A DNA stretch of 64,000 nucleotides from Cognatundibacterium curvum (GCF_014284235.1 NZ_JACOGD010000003.1:419082-483081); one strand, 5' to 3'. Shown: positions 8,411-18,637, counted from the stretch's first letter. Made by a program: numbers and translations. The notes: generated by a model from the sequence alone, not told the origin.

Positions 8411-11218
8411 TTATTTGAATTTGTAGTTTGCGCTGACTGTCAGAGCACGACCTTGTGGGTTGTGCAGAACAGTGTTGTAGTAGTTGTAGTTGGGATCGAA
8501 TGGAGCATTGCGATCAAATACATTACGTACTGTTGCGCGCAGTGTCAGATCTTTGAAGCCTGTGTAAGTTGCACCCATATCGAAGGACGTGAATGAAGCT
8601 ACGCGGCAATCAGATGTTTCTGCTAACTCTGCTTTAGTGAAGCCTGGGCTGCAGATGGTTTTTACACCTGTTGTGGTGTTGAATGCAGGCAGACCATAGC
8701 CACTCACATAGTTCATCGAACCAAATACGGAGTAGTCATTCAGAGACCAAGTCAGATTCAGACGGGTTTTCAAGCGCGGTGTGTCGCCTGTATCCGATGT
8801 ATCAACAAATGGATTGCCTGCTTCGCTTTGATATTTGAAGCTGTCAATATAGCCAGCAAACAAAGTTGTATTCAAACGACCCCATTCACCCAGATTTGCT
8901 TTGTAAGCCAATTCCAGATCCACACCTTTAACAATGGATTCACCAAGGTTCAGGTATTTACGTTTTACACCAACTACAGTGCCTGTGCCTGGAATAGGAT
9001 TGCCTTTTGCGTCTTTCAACAATGTTGTCGGGTCAGGACTGCGGAATACTACGTCATTGTAAAAAGTGTTACCTTCAGCATACAGTTTACGCAGGATGTC
9101 GTTAGAGCTCAGACGATCGATTTCATTCTTGCGGCTGATTTGATACACGTCCAGCGTACCGCTGAAGTTTGCTGTCGGTGCAAATACCAGACCCAGGGTT
9201 TTGCTGCGGGATGTTTCTGGTTTCAACTGAGTATTGGCAACGATGAACGACGCGATACTACGAGTACCAGTCGTACATTCATTGGTTTCGTAGTTAGTCG
9301 CGCCAGGAATTGCCGCACCGGTCGGGCACCGTACCCAGTCACGGTTAGTGTTGATGGTCTGGAAGCTGGATACATTCGACGTCGAGATCTGCGTCAGGCC
9401 TGGAGCGCGGAAGCCTTCAGAAACCGTACCACGGAAGCTTAATTCAGGAATCGGTGTGTATTTGAAGCCAATTTTTGGCGTCGTTGAAGAGCCATAGTCG
9501 CTGTAACGGTCATAACGTACCGCTGCCTCGATATTGACAGACTTCAGCACTGGAAGGTTAGCTTCTGTGAACAGAGAGGCGACATTGCGTGAGCCAGTTG
9601 CCGACGATGCGCCACGACCAACGTAGTTACCTGCTGCCAGATTGGCATCAGAAACCATCTCGATACTTTCACGGCGATATTCGCCACCTGCAGCGATACC
9701 GATAGCGCCACCAGCCAGTTGACCGAATTCTGTGGAACCTTTGAGGTCAACGCTGTTGACGGTTGTTTCGCCGCGGGAGTTTGCATCAGGACTAATTTGC
9801 TTGAGCAATTCAGCACTGTTAGTGCCGCCAAAACGATATTTTTCCAGTGCAGCACCTGCGGTCACGGCATTGATTGCACCGTAGTCGCGGGATTCACGTT
9901 TGGATTTATTCAGCATTACACCAGACTGCCAGTCCCAGCCAAAGTGTGTGCCGCTCAGACCACCGACCAGACGATAGGTGGTTTGCGTGACATCAGTACC
10001 TGCAGCGATATCAGCCAGACGTGCGCCAGTCGCTACACGCAGTTGGTTTGCACTGTTCGCGGCAAACAAAGGATTGTCCGGATGATTGGCTGGCAGTGCA
10101 AAGCGGAAAGAACGGCGATTACCTGCAGGGTCAAACCAGGTGCTCAGACCGCTGGACAGGGTGGCGAAGCCACCACTGCTTGGAAATTCATTTTCCAGAC
10201 GCGATACACCAGCCTCAACAAAGCCAGTAATGTCTTTAGTGACATTGAAAGAAGCACGGGAGAACAGGTTGGCAGACTTCGAAGGCGTAGTGAAGTAAGC
10301 ATATTGGTTCAAGTCCATTGCGCAAGCTGGTGCTTTGCTAGACAAAATAGTCGAGCTGACTTGATTTGCAGGACATTTACTTGGATACACAGGTGCATTC
10401 GTGTTGTAAACGCCGCTGCCTACACCTGTTTCAGGATAGTAGTTAGGTGTAAAAGTAATCGCGCTGTCCGCACCGAAAATATCACCGCCCCATTTGCCGC
10501 GTGCTACTGGTAAAGCACTGATGCCACCGGATTTTTCAACTTTAGTGCCTTCGCGTTTGCTGACATCCAGGCCAACCATAATGTTGAAACCGTCTGTGTC
10601 TACATCACCGTAGCCACCGAACAGGGAGATGTTATTGTTTTTGAAGCCACCCTGAGTCGCGCCGGATGTGGTTGCAGTTGCTTCCAGGCCTTTGTACTCT
10701 TTTTTGAGGATGATGTTCACAACGCCGGCGATCGCATCAGAGCCGTAAACAGCGGATGCGCCGTCTTTCAATACTTCAACGCGCTCAATCGCGGACATTG
10801 GAATATTGTTGATGTTGTACAGGGTGGATTGACCGGAGTTAGGATCAGCTGTTGCTGTTGCTGCCATACGGCGGCCATTGATCAGCGTCAGTGTCGATGC
10901 AGAACCCAGACCACGCAGGGATGCAGTTGCTGTACCAGCAGCAAAACCATTGCCGGATGTGAAGTCATTCTGACCACCGGATGTGATGGATGGAATGGTT
11001 TGCATCAGTTCGGACATGTTAGTCGCGCCAGAACGTTTGATGTCTTCTGCTCTGATCACTTGCACTGGAGATGCTGTTTCAGTATTAGTACGTTTGATGC
11101 TGGTACCAGTCACTTCCACTTTTTGAATCTTTTCAGTGGTCTGTGCTTCTTGCGCAAAAGCAGCGGTACTGAACATACCGATCGTTGCTAATGCAGCTGT
11201 GATTTTATTTAATTTCAT
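8411..11218 (-). CDS. TonB-dependent outer-membrane receptor
   Basis: A 935-residue protein that begins after CGGAGAG at good spacing. A signal peptide (cleaved near AAFAQEA) is followed by VEVTGTSIKRTNTETASPVQ, the N-terminal segment of the plug-domain receptors common in Xanthomonas, Shewanella and Oxalobacteraceae. The plug spans about 45-180 (ERVEVLKDGASAVYGSDAIAG, VNIILKKEY). The remainder is a long barrel ending GRALTVSANYKFK, with the usual aromatic C-terminus. Extracellular loops contain several cysteine pairs. No iron-starvation signal was recognised upstream. The divergent neighbour is a secreted amidohydrolase, so peptide or peptide-derivative uptake is a reasonable guess, not shown by the sequence. 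Confidence 0.92.
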   Translation of the reverse strand: MKLNKITAALATIGMFSTAAFAQEAQTTEKIQKVEVTGTSIKRTNTETASPVQVIRAEDIKRSGATNMSELMQTIPSITSGGQNDFTSGNGFAAGTATASLRGLGSASTLTLINGRRMAATATADPNSGQSTLYNINNIPMSAIERVEVLKDGASAVYGSDAIAGVVNIILKKEYKGLEATATTSGATQGGFKNNNISLFGGYGDVDTDGFNIMVGLDVSKREGTKVEKSGGISALPVARGKWGGDIFGADSAITFTPNYYPETGVGSGVYNTNAPVYPSKCPANQVSSTILSSKAPACAMDLNQYAYFTTPSKSANLFSRASFNVTKDITGFVEAGVSRLENEFPSSGGFATLSSGLSTWFDPAGNRRSFRFALPANHPDNPLFAANSANQLRVATGARLADIAAGTDVTQTTYRLVGGLSGTHFGWDWQSGVMLNKSKRESRDYGAINAVTAGAALEKYRFGGTNSAELLKQISPDANSRGETTVNSVDLKGSTEFGQLAGGAIGIAAGGEYRRESIEMVSDANLAAGNYVGRGASSATGSRNVASLFTEANLPVLKSVNIEAAVRYDRYSDYGSSTTPKIGFKYTPIPELSFRGTVSEGFRAPGLTQISTSNVSSFQTINTNRDWVRCPTGAAIPGATNYETNECTTGTRSIASFIVANTQLKPETSRSKTLGLVFAPTANFSGTLDVYQISRKNEIDRLSSNDILRKLYAEGNTFYNDVVFRSPDPTTLLKDAKGNPIPGTGTVVGVKRKYLNLGESIVKGVDLELAYKANLGEWGRLNTTLFAGYIDSFKYQSEAGNPFVDTSDTGDTPRLKTRLNLTWSLNDYSVFGSMNYVSGYGLPAFNTTTGVKTICSPGFTKAELAETSDCRVASFTSFDMGATYTGFKDLTLRATVRNVFDRNAPFDPNYNYYNTVLHNPQGRALTVSANYKFK

Positions 11219-11826
11219 TCTTTAACTCTCCGGTTATAGAAAACCCAATCAATGACAGGTTCGCGTGGGGTTACCCCTACAATGCAAACGCTTCTTCTTC
11301 GCAATGCAGCAATTGATGTTCACTTTTTCTCCACGAGATCCCCCCCGCTGAGAAAAAATTTGTGCCCCGACATTAATAGTAACAATTTGTATTATTTCTC
11401 CAAGTAAAATCGTAAAAACTGGTAGCAATTTAATAAATAAATGTCGTTTTTTTGTTCAATTTAATATTTCTCCTGAAAAAAACTTTTCATGGATATGTAT
11501 TTTCCACCTAAGCCAGCCTCGTTTTCTGATGATGTTGCGTCAGCGTTCCAAGCGTAATTTCAATTTCAACTACCTCTAATTTTTTGGATTGCCCAGCTAT
11601 ATATCTGGGATTGTGGAGATAAATAGCTGATATAGCTCGTTTCCCTCAGTATTGGGGTAGCGATGCTGTTATCTGACATGCTGGGAAATGAAGTAATTTC
11701 AAAGGAAGCTATTCAATTCGGAACTTTCTACATTGTGATACATCCTAGTCCGGCGGGCTGAATACCAAGTGCACCGGGATTTCGGTGTTGCAGTGCAAAA
11801 AAATAAGTCAAAAAAGGAGAGTTTCT
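11219..11826. other. 608-bp divergent intergenic region
   Basis: AT-rich spacer between the TonB receptor and the divergent amidohydrolase, so it should hold both promoters. A small dyad, GGGG-TTA-CCCC, lies at about 11265-11278 in the receptor leader. I could not place convincing -35/-10 pairs and see no gene here. Confidence 0.5.
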
Positions 11827-14800
11827 GTGTCAAAAAAACGTTTAATCCCACTCGCAGTGGCGCTGTGCTTTGCAGCTAACAGTGGCGATATGTATGCGGC
11901 AAACGAGGTAAAAAAAGAGCCTGCAAAAAAGTGGGATGTGAATCAGCCACCTGGTGAAAAACAAGTCGTCAATATTGATACCCGTAGCGGTACCTGGATG
12001 AGTGTGGATGTGAGTCCGGATGGTAAGCAAATCGTATTCGATCTGCTGGGTGATATCTACACCTTGCCCATCAGTGGCGGTGAGGCTAAGCCTCTGACGC
12101 ACTCAGTTGCCTGGGAAATGCAGGCGCGTTTTTCGCCCGATGGTAAACAAATCGCCTTTATGTCGGATGCGGGTGGCGGCGATAATGTGTGGATAATGAA
12201 CGCGGATGGTAGCAATCCGCGTCAGGTGACCAAAGAAGATTTTCGCTTGTTGAATAATCCCGTCTGGCATCCGTCAGGTCAGTATCTGGCGGCACGCAAG
12301 CATTACAGCGGTACGCGCTCACTGGGTTCGGGTGAAATCTGGATGTATCACACCCAAGGTGGTGCTGGCATACAGCTCAATGAAAAACCGAACTGGCAGA
12401 AGGACCTGGGCGAACCTGCATTCTCGCCCGATGGTCGCTATGTGTATTATTCCCAGGATACGACTGGTGGCACTTCGTTTGAATATAACAAAGATTCCAA
12501 CGGTCAGATTTACCAGATCTTCCGCAAAGATTTACAGGACGGTAAAGTTAAGGCACTGGTCAGTGGCGCCGGTGGTGCGGTCCGGCCGGTTCCTTCGCCG
12601 GACGGTAAGTATCTGGCCTTTGTGCGTCGTATCCGCAATCAATCTGCCTTGTTCCTGAAGGATTTGCAGACTGGTGAAGAACGTGCGGCCTGGCCGGAGC
12701 TGGAGCGTGATATGCAGGAAGCCTGGGCCATCCACGGCGTCTATCCTTCCTTTGCCTGGATGCCGGGCAGTAAAGAGATCGTGGTGTGGGCGAAAGGTAA
12801 GCTGTGGCGCCTCGATCCGTTTGCCGGTAAAGCGACAGAAATCGCTTTCCACGTCAAAGATACGCGTGAAATCACGCCAGCCCTGCGCTTTGCACATGAG
12901 GTCGCGCCTGAACAGTTCGATGTGCATCAGCTGCGCTGGGTCCAGGTTTCTCCGGTTGGCGATAAAGTGATTTATTCAGCGCTGGGTCATTTGTATGTGC
13001 GCCAGTTACCTGATGGTCAGCCTAAGCGCCTGACCAGTCAGAGTCAGCATTTTGAATATTTCCCTAGCTTTTCGAAAGATGGTAAGCGTGTCGTTTACAC
13101 GACCTGGAATGATGAACAGACAGGTTCAGTGCGCGTATTGGATCTGGGTACAGGCAAAGAAACCATCGTGACCAAAACCCCCGGCAAATACACGCATCCG
13201 CGCTTGTCCCCGGATGGCAAAACCGTCACTTATGTCAAAGCACGTGGCGGCTATCTGACTACGCCCTGGAATGGCCTGGATACCGGTGTTTATACCGTGG
13301 CTGCCGATGGTCAGTCAGCGCCTAAATTACTGACAGAAGAAGGCAGTGCGCCGCAGTTTGGCAAAGACAGCAGCGCGGTGTATGTGAGTCGTACCAAGTA
13401 CACCGGTGAAGTTGACTGGAGCACCTCATTGGTCAAAGTTCCGCTTGATGGAAGTCCTGAGCAGGCGGTCGCGAAAAGTGAATTCGCAGGTGAATTTGCG
13501 ATTTCGCCTGATGGTCAGTGGCTCGCATTTGGTGAGCGTTTCCATGCCTATGTTACGCCTTTACCATTGGCGGGCAAGCCGGTCAGCATAGGGCAGAAAA
13601 TGGATGCACTGCCGGTACGTCAGCTGGATGTGAATGCGGGTCAGTACCTGCACTGGTCGGGTGACAGTCAAAAAATCCATTTTGCATTAGGTAATCAGTT
13701 ATTTACCCGTGACTTAAAAGATGCTTTCAGCTTTGTGCCAGGTGCGCCTGCGGAATTGCCTAAATTTAGCGAAGATGGCCTGCATATCGGCTTTAAACAA
13801 AAGGCCGATAAACCAAGTGGCGTGACCGTGATTTCCGGCGCACGCATTGCGACCATGAAGGGCGATGAAGTGATCGACAATGGCCGCATTGTGATCCGTG
13901 ATAACCGTATCGAGCAGATAGGACGTGTCGCTGATGTCGCTGTACCCGAAGGTGCGACCATGATTGATGCAAGCGGCAAAACCATTTTGCCTTGTATCGT
14001 CGATGTGCACTGGCATGGTGGTATGGGTGAGGGTGGCATTATCCCTCAGCAAAGCTGGATAGATTATGCTTCGCTGGCTTTTGGTGTCACGACTATTCAC
14101 GATCCGTCTAACGATACCAATGAAATTTTCACGCACAGTGAAATGCAAAAAGCCGGAGCCGTGGTGGCGCCGCGTATTTTTTCCACCGGCACCATCCTGT
14201 ATGGCGCTAAGGGGAATTTCAGCGCAGTGGTGAATAATTTCGATGATGCGCTCACTCATCTGAAACGCATGAAAGCTGCCGGTGCTATTTCGGTCAAAAG
14301 CTATAACCAGCCACGTCGCGAACAAAGACAGCAGATATTGGAAGCCGCAAGGCAGACCGGCATGATGGTGGTGCCGGAAGGCGGTTCGCTGTTCCAGCAC
14401 AATATGAGCATGGTGGTGGATGGGCATACCGGTATAGAACATGCGCTGCCGGTAGAAAATGTGTATGACGACGTCAAGCAATTATGGTCACAGACCAAGG
14501 TCGGTTATACGCCTACGCTAGGTGTGGCATATGGCGGGCTTGATGGCGAGCATTACTGGTATGCGCGCACCGATGTCTGGAAGCATCCTATCCTGTCTAA
14601 ATATGTGCCACGCTCGGTGTTGCAACCACGTAGCATACGGCGCGAAACAGCGCCCGAAGAAGACTTCAATGTGCTGCGTGTCGCCAAGGCTGCGAATGAG
14701 CTGCAGCGTGCCGGTGTGCCTGTGAATCTGGGGGCGCATGGTCAGCGTGAAGGCTTGGCTGCACATTGGGAAATGTGGACTATGGTGAAGGGCGGTATGA

Positions 14801-15111
14801 CACCAATCGAAGCGATCCGCAGTGCGACTCTGAATGGCGCGCGCTATCTGGGGCTGGATAAAGATGTGGGTTCGCTGGAGGCAGGCAAGCTGGCAGATCT
14901 GATGATCGTCGATGGCGATGTATTGCAGGATATCCGCCAGTCTGACCGCATCACGCATGTGATGATGAATGGCCGTTTGTTTGAAACGGCGACCATGAAT
15001 CAGACCGGCAAACATCCTAAGGCCAGAAAGCCCTTCTTCTTTGAAGGAAAAACTGGTGCCGATGTGCCGGTAGACGCTACCGATTATTCTCATAATCACG
15101 CCGGGGAGTAA
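11827..15111 (+). CDS. Secreted TolB-type beta-propeller / amidohydrolase fusion protein
   Basis: About 1094 residues from a GTG preceded by AGGAGA at 11815-11820. The longer frame opening at 11785 is not used because it adds a Lys/Arg-rich segment without an RBS. A signal peptide leads, then roughly residues 40-660 hold repeated PD40/WD40-like blades (recurring SPDGK and SPDGR). Residues about 690-1090 are an amidohydrolase barrel. Metal-site candidates are His728 and His730 (VDVHWHGG), Lys824 (SVKSYN, possible carbamylation), and His867 and His872. The position normally filled by Asp reads GAHG (His971). Known relatives are annotated as prolidase-like or imidazolonepropionase-like amidohydrolases. 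The divergent TonB receptor suggests joint use of an external substrate. Confidence 0.85.
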   Translation: MSKKRLIPLAVALCFAANSGDMYAANEVKKEPAKKWDVNQPPGEKQVVNIDTRSGTWMSVDVSPDGKQIVFDLLGDIYTLPISGGEAKPLTHSVAWEMQARFSPDGKQIAFMSDAGGGDNVWIMNADGSNPRQVTKEDFRLLNNPVWHPSGQYLAARKHYSGTRSLGSGEIWMYHTQGGAGIQLNEKPNWQKDLGEPAFSPDGRYVYYSQDTTGGTSFEYNKDSNGQIYQIFRKDLQDGKVKALVSGAGGAVRPVPSPDGKYLAFVRRIRNQSALFLKDLQTGEERAAWPELERDMQEAWAIHGVYPSFAWMPGSKEIVVWAKGKLWRLDPFAGKATEIAFHVKDTREITPALRFAHEVAPEQFDVHQLRWVQVSPVGDKVIYSALGHLYVRQLPDGQPKRLTSQSQHFEYFPSFSKDGKRVVYTTWNDEQTGSVRVLDLGTGKETIVTKTPGKYTHPRLSPDGKTVTYVKARGGYLTTPWNGLDTGVYTVAADGQSAPKLLTEEGSAPQFGKDSSAVYVSRTKYTGEVDWSTSLVKVPLDGSPEQAVAKSEFAGEFAISPDGQWLAFGERFHAYVTPLPLAGKPVSIGQKMDALPVRQLDVNAGQYLHWSGDSQKIHFALGNQLFTRDLKDAFSFVPGAPAELPKFSEDGLHIGFKQKADKPSGVTVISGARIATMKGDEVIDNGRIVIRDNRIEQIGRVADVAVPEGATMIDASGKTILPCIVDVHWHGGMGEGGIIPQQSWIDYASLAFGVTTIHDPSNDTNEIFTHSEMQKAGAVVAPRIFSTGTILYGAKGNFSAVVNNFDDALTHLKRMKAAGAISVKSYNQPRREQRQQILEAARQTGMMVVPEGGSLFQHNMSMVVDGHTGIEHALPVENVYDDVKQLWSQTKVGYTPTLGVAYGGLDGEHYWYARTDVWKHPILSKYVPRSVLQPRSIRRETAPEEDFNVLRVAKAANELQRAGVPVNLGAHGQREGLAAHWEMWTMVKGGMTPIEAIRSATLNGARYLGLDKDVGSLEAGKLADLMIVDGDVLQDIRQSDRITHVMMNGRLFETATMNQTGKHPKARKPFFFEGKTGADVPVDATDYSHNHAGE

Positions 15112-15509
15112 CTCAGCCGGTGCTGTCAGTCCCGCGCAGGCGGGAGTTCAGCGGCATTCGTAAGCAGTGTAGCGCCATCCTGGCTCAGGCAGGGGTGGCG
15201 CTTTGTTGTATCTGGGCTTCAATTGCAGCATGTATGCGTTTCTGAGCTGGTTTATTGCTTTATTTGCCAATTTTTAGGCCGCGCACTGCTTTGCTCCTCT
15301 GTTCACCCTACTAAAAACACTATCTGTATCCTGATTGCTGCTCAGAATGTGTCAAAATGCCGGACTATTGCGCCTTTGCGAAGAGAGTGGGTCTGCGCAG
15401 GGTGCCAGGCAGTTTTCTTTTCACAGGGCTTACGCATCATCACGTCGGTAAGGCGTCCTTACGCTGCCGCTGCGATGGGGTCACAGTCCATCACTACCGG
15501 AGTCAAACC
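15112..15509. other. 398-bp intergenic region with two hairpins
   Basis: It contains CCCGC-GCAG-GCGGG (about 15131-15144) and AGCGCCA...TGGCGCT (15171-15202), which may end the amidohydrolase transcript although the U-run is poor. The rest is a leader for the aminotransferase. Open frames crossing it lack ribosome binding sites and I do not call a gene. Confidence 0.4.
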
Positions 15510-16703
15510 ATGTTTCAGCATGTCGAAGCCTATCCTGGCGATCCTATCCTGTCTCTGAACGAGGCATTTGGTAAAGATCCGCGTCCAAACAAGATTAATC
15601 TGTCTATCGGTATTTACTTCGACGATAACGGCAAAATCCCTATGCTGCCTTCAGTACGTGCTGCGGAGCATAAAGTGGTGGCTGAAGCCGGTGCGCGTCC
15701 TTATCTGCCTATGGAAGGTGCAGCTAACTTCCGCACTGCGGTTCAGCATCTGTTATTCGGTGCAGAGCATGCCGCATTGCGCGAAGGCCGCGTTGTGACT
15801 TTGCAGACTGTAGGTTCCAGTGGTGGCTTGAAAGTAGGCGGTGATTTTATTCATCGTTACTTCCCACAATCCTCTATTCTGGTCAGCGATCCGACCTGGG
15901 ATAATCACCGTGCAGTATTTGAAGGTTCAGGCCTGACTGTTAAAACCTATCCTTACTATGATGCAGCAACTGGCGGTCTGCGCTTCGACGCGATGCTGGA
16001 AGCCTTGCAGCAAGCCGCGCCTAAGAGCATCGTGCTGTTGCACGCATGCTGCCACAATCCGACTGGCGTAGATCTGACCAAGGCACAATGGCAGGCGCTG
16101 GTGCCTGTGCTCAAACAGCGCGAGCTGATTCCTTTCCTGGATCTGGCGTATCAGGGTTATGGCGATGGCATCGAAGAAGATGCGTATGCGATCCGTTTGC
16201 TGGCCGATGAAGGTCTGAGCTTCTTCGTGGCGAACTCCTTCTCTAAGAGCATGAGTCTGTATGGCGAACGTTGCGGTGCGCTCAGCGTGGTTTGCCCGGA
16301 CGCAGCGCAGGCTGTGAATGTACTGGGTCAAATGAAGGCTACCATACGCCGTAATTATTCGAATCCGCCTATGCATGGCGGCCAGCTGGTGGCACGTGTA
16401 TTGACTGACCCTGAATTGCGTCCTATGTGGGAAGCGGAAGTGGTGGCCATGCGCGATCGTATCCAGCTGATGCGTCGTAAATTGCACGATGTGCTGAGTG
16501 CGAAAGTACCCGGCCGTGATTTCAGCTATTTCCTGACCCAGCGCGGCATGTTCAGCTATACCGGCTTGTCGGCAGAGCAGTGTGATCGTCTGAAAGAAGA
16601 ATTCGGCGTGTATCTGGTGCGTTCCGGACGTATGTGTGTGGCGGGTCTGAATACATCCAACGTGGAAGCGACAGCAAATGCAATCGCCGCGGTACTGAAC
16701 TAA
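15510..16703 (+). CDS. tyrB: Aromatic amino acid / aspartate aminotransferase (class I)
   Basis: A 397-residue PLP enzyme. The ATG at 15510 follows GGAG at 15499-15502. The frame stays open to 15357, but the protein then has 51 extra residues unlike the family, which starts FQHVEAYPGDPILSL. The PLP lysine is in ANSFSKSMSLYGERCG, and the substrate/PLP contacts HNPTGVDL and DLAYQGYGDG are present. It transfers amino groups between aromatic amino acids or aspartate and 2-oxoglutarate. The TyrB type and AspC type cannot be fully separated from the sequence alone; the YGERCGAL region and Burkholderiales relatives favour TyrB. A rho-independent terminator follows. Confidence 0.9.
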   Translation: MFQHVEAYPGDPILSLNEAFGKDPRPNKINLSIGIYFDDNGKIPMLPSVRAAEHKVVAEAGARPYLPMEGAANFRTAVQHLLFGAEHAALREGRVVTLQTVGSSGGLKVGGDFIHRYFPQSSILVSDPTWDNHRAVFEGSGLTVKTYPYYDAATGGLRFDAMLEALQQAAPKSIVLLHACCHNPTGVDLTKAQWQALVPVLKQRELIPFLDLAYQGYGDGIEEDAYAIRLLADEGLSFFVANSFSKSMSLYGERCGALSVVCPDAAQAVNVLGQMKATIRRNYSNPPMHGGQLVARVLTDPELRPMWEAEVVAMRDRIQLMRRKLHDVLSAKVPGRDFSYFLTQRGMFSYTGLSAEQCDRLKEEFGVYLVRSGRMCVAGLNTSNVEATANAIAAVLN

Positions 16704-16720
16704 TCCATACGGCTGCAAAC

Positions 16721-16750
16721 AAAAAAGCGATGCTCAGACATCGCTTTTTT
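16721..16750. terminator. Rho-independent terminator
   Basis: AAAAAAGCGATG-CTCAGA-CATCGCTTTTTT, 18 nt after the aminotransferase stop. It is symmetrical enough to serve the convergent permease gene as well. Confidence 0.85.
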
Positions 16751-16777
16751 TACATCTGGTTCATGATGGCACAGTGC

Positions 16778-18637
16778 TCAGGATGGGTTCTGTGCCTTAT
16801 GGCGGGTGATGGATGCGGTAATTTCCTGATACGAGTAAAAAGCCTGTATCAGTTCCGACTCACATGGGGTTTCCTGTATCGCCTGGCTGGTATCACCGGG
16901 TATAAACAAAGCTAACTGACAGGCTTGTGGTATTTTTTGCTGTATCTGCGTGACCAGTTCATGCATCGCCGGATGGTTTTCATCTGAATTGGCGGTGACC
17001 AGGCAGACAGCAGCTACCATGCTGCTTGGTACATCTGGCGGCGGCTGATTGATGTCAGTTGTAAAGATGTGCCGCGCATCGATATGTGCAGCGCGCAGTA
17101 CCCTAACCAGTATTTCGGCGGCTAATTCATCAGTTTGTTCGCGCACACCTGTCACCAGGATGACAGAGCCAGCCGGCACATCAATCGGGCCCTGATAGTT
17201 ACCATGGGTCAGTTCACGCTCATGGATCAGATGGCGGGCCAGCGTCTCTCCATCCAACACTGAGCTGCGACGGCGGCGCCAGAATGGTGCTTTGGATTCC
17301 AGTGATACCAGGACGGAGGCGATCGCATTCCCAACTTTATGTTTTTCTTCATCGGTAATTGCGCTCACTGAGAAATCGGCTTGGGCCAGTCTGAGTGCAG
17401 GGATTAGCACACTGTCGCAGTACTTAGCTACGGAATGGCGTTGCAAGTAACGCTGGGCAGCATCGATCAGTTCATCAGAATCCCCGGCCAGTGCACGTTG
17501 ATAGAATTTCTCTGGCAAAGTCAGTGCAGACTCATCGCCGAGTAAAACGCCCAGGAAATTGAGCCCCGATATATAACGTCCCGCCACCACCAGACATAGT
17601 GTCAGCGGTGTCGATAAAACCAGACCGACCGGCCCCCAGATGCAGCTCCAGAATACCGCTGCCACCACCACCGATAAAGGTGACAGGCCAGTGGTATGTC
17701 CATATAACTGCGGCTCAATCACATGCCCGAACAATAATTCGATCACGATAAACACGACCAGGGTGGCAATAGTCAATTCCCATCCGGGTGAAATAGCAAA
17801 TGCCAGCAAGGTAGCCAGTCCGGCCGCTATCCAGGCGCCTATGTAAGGAATAAAACGCAGCAAGCCAGTTAATACGCCCCACAACACGGCTTGCGGCAAT
17901 CCCACTACTGCCAGTGCGATGGTGATGCTTAAGCCGCAGGCACCGTTCACGGCAAATTGAGAGATGAAAAAACGTGACAGGCGGCGTGCCGCATCATCTA
18001 CGGCGACCGTGGTGGCACGCAGATTATTACTGCCAATCAGACTGATAAATCTGTCCCTGAGTGACTCGCGTTCCAGCAAAATAAAGACCAGCATCACAAA
18101 CACCAGGCCTATGGTTTCTACCGGCCCGGTGACGGAGTCCAGAATATTGGCGATCAGCTGGCCGGGTGTCGCAGGTGGCTGATGCACTTCGACCGCCACC
18201 GGCTTATTTCCCTGTGGTGTGAGGCCGTTGTCATTATTTGCAGTAGCCAGTTCGCGCGAAAAAGGGTCGGTAACAAAGTCGGTTTTGCCAGTGACACTGT
18301 GCAGTTTTTCCAGAGTGATGGCATTCAGCGTGCGTAATTTGTCGCGTATGGTCGATTCATACTGAGGCAGACTGGTACCGAGTTTGACTACCTGACTACC
18401 CAGTACTAAACCGGCGAAACAGATCGATGCAGCAAATATAAAAACGGTCATCAGTACTGATACGCTGGAAGGCAGGCCGATCAGGCGCAGCCGCCTCACC
18501 AGCGGTGCCAGCAGAAATGACAGTATCACAGACAGCGTCATCGGAATCAGCACTTCCTTGCCGAAGTCCAGGAAGAATAAGACGATCGCAGCACTGACCA
18601 GTTTCAGGAAACGGCTCAGCTCCAGTTTTTCATTCAT
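16778..18637 (-). CDS. AI-2E / PerM family permease with long soluble C-terminal extension
   Basis: About 619 residues from the ATG at 18637; a TTG at 18649 with GTGAGA ahead is an alternative start. The first 360 residues are the AI-2E transporter domain with about eight membrane segments and the signature GVLTGLLRFIPYIGAWIAAG. Usual family members are 350-400 residues. This one carries about 250 further hydrophilic residues, including GSVILVTGVREQTDELAAEI and a later AAVCLVTANSDENHP, which look like alternating beta/alpha elements of a Rossmann-like or cobalamin-binding-like fold. Substrate unknown: autoinducer-2 export is documented for only some members, and others act as Na+/H+ antiporters. 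Confidence 0.85.
   Translation of the reverse strand: MNEKLELSRFLKLVSAAIVLFFLDFGKEVLIPMTLSVILSFLLAPLVRRLRLIGLPSSVSVLMTVFIFAASICFAGLVLGSQVVKLGTSLPQYESTIRDKLRTLNAITLEKLHSVTGKTDFVTDPFSRELATANNDNGLTPQGNKPVAVEVHQPPATPGQLIANILDSVTGPVETIGLVFVMLVFILLERESLRDRFISLIGSNNLRATTVAVDDAARRLSRFFISQFAVNGACGLSITIALAVVGLPQAVLWGVLTGLLRFIPYIGAWIAAGLATLLAFAISPGWELTIATLVVFIVIELLFGHVIEPQLYGHTTGLSPLSVVVAAVFWSCIWGPVGLVLSTPLTLCLVVAGRYISGLNFLGVLLGDESALTLPEKFYQRALAGDSDELIDAAQRYLQRHSVAKYCDSVLIPALRLAQADFSVSAITDEEKHKVGNAIASVLVSLESKAPFWRRRRSSVLDGETLARHLIHERELTHGNYQGPIDVPAGSVILVTGVREQTDELAAEILVRVLRAAHIDARHIFTTDINQPPPDVPSSMVAAVCLVTANSDENHPAMHELVTQIQQKIPQACQLALFIPGDTSQAIQETPCESELIQAFYSYQEITASITRHKAQNPS

Noticed and set aside
9719..10513. 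264-residue open frame on the plus strand inside the TonB receptor gene
   Set aside because: It is the mirror of a well-supported 935-residue receptor; no RBS and no family resemblance.
13714..14481. 255-residue antisense frame inside the amidohydrolase gene
   Set aside because: Lies fully opposite conserved amidohydrolase motifs, is His/Phe-rich with no recognisable domain, and has no ribosome binding site.
15357..15509. 51-residue N-terminal extension of the aminotransferase
   Set aside because: No RBS at the upstream start, sequence unlike the family, and a good GGAG before the ATG at 15510.
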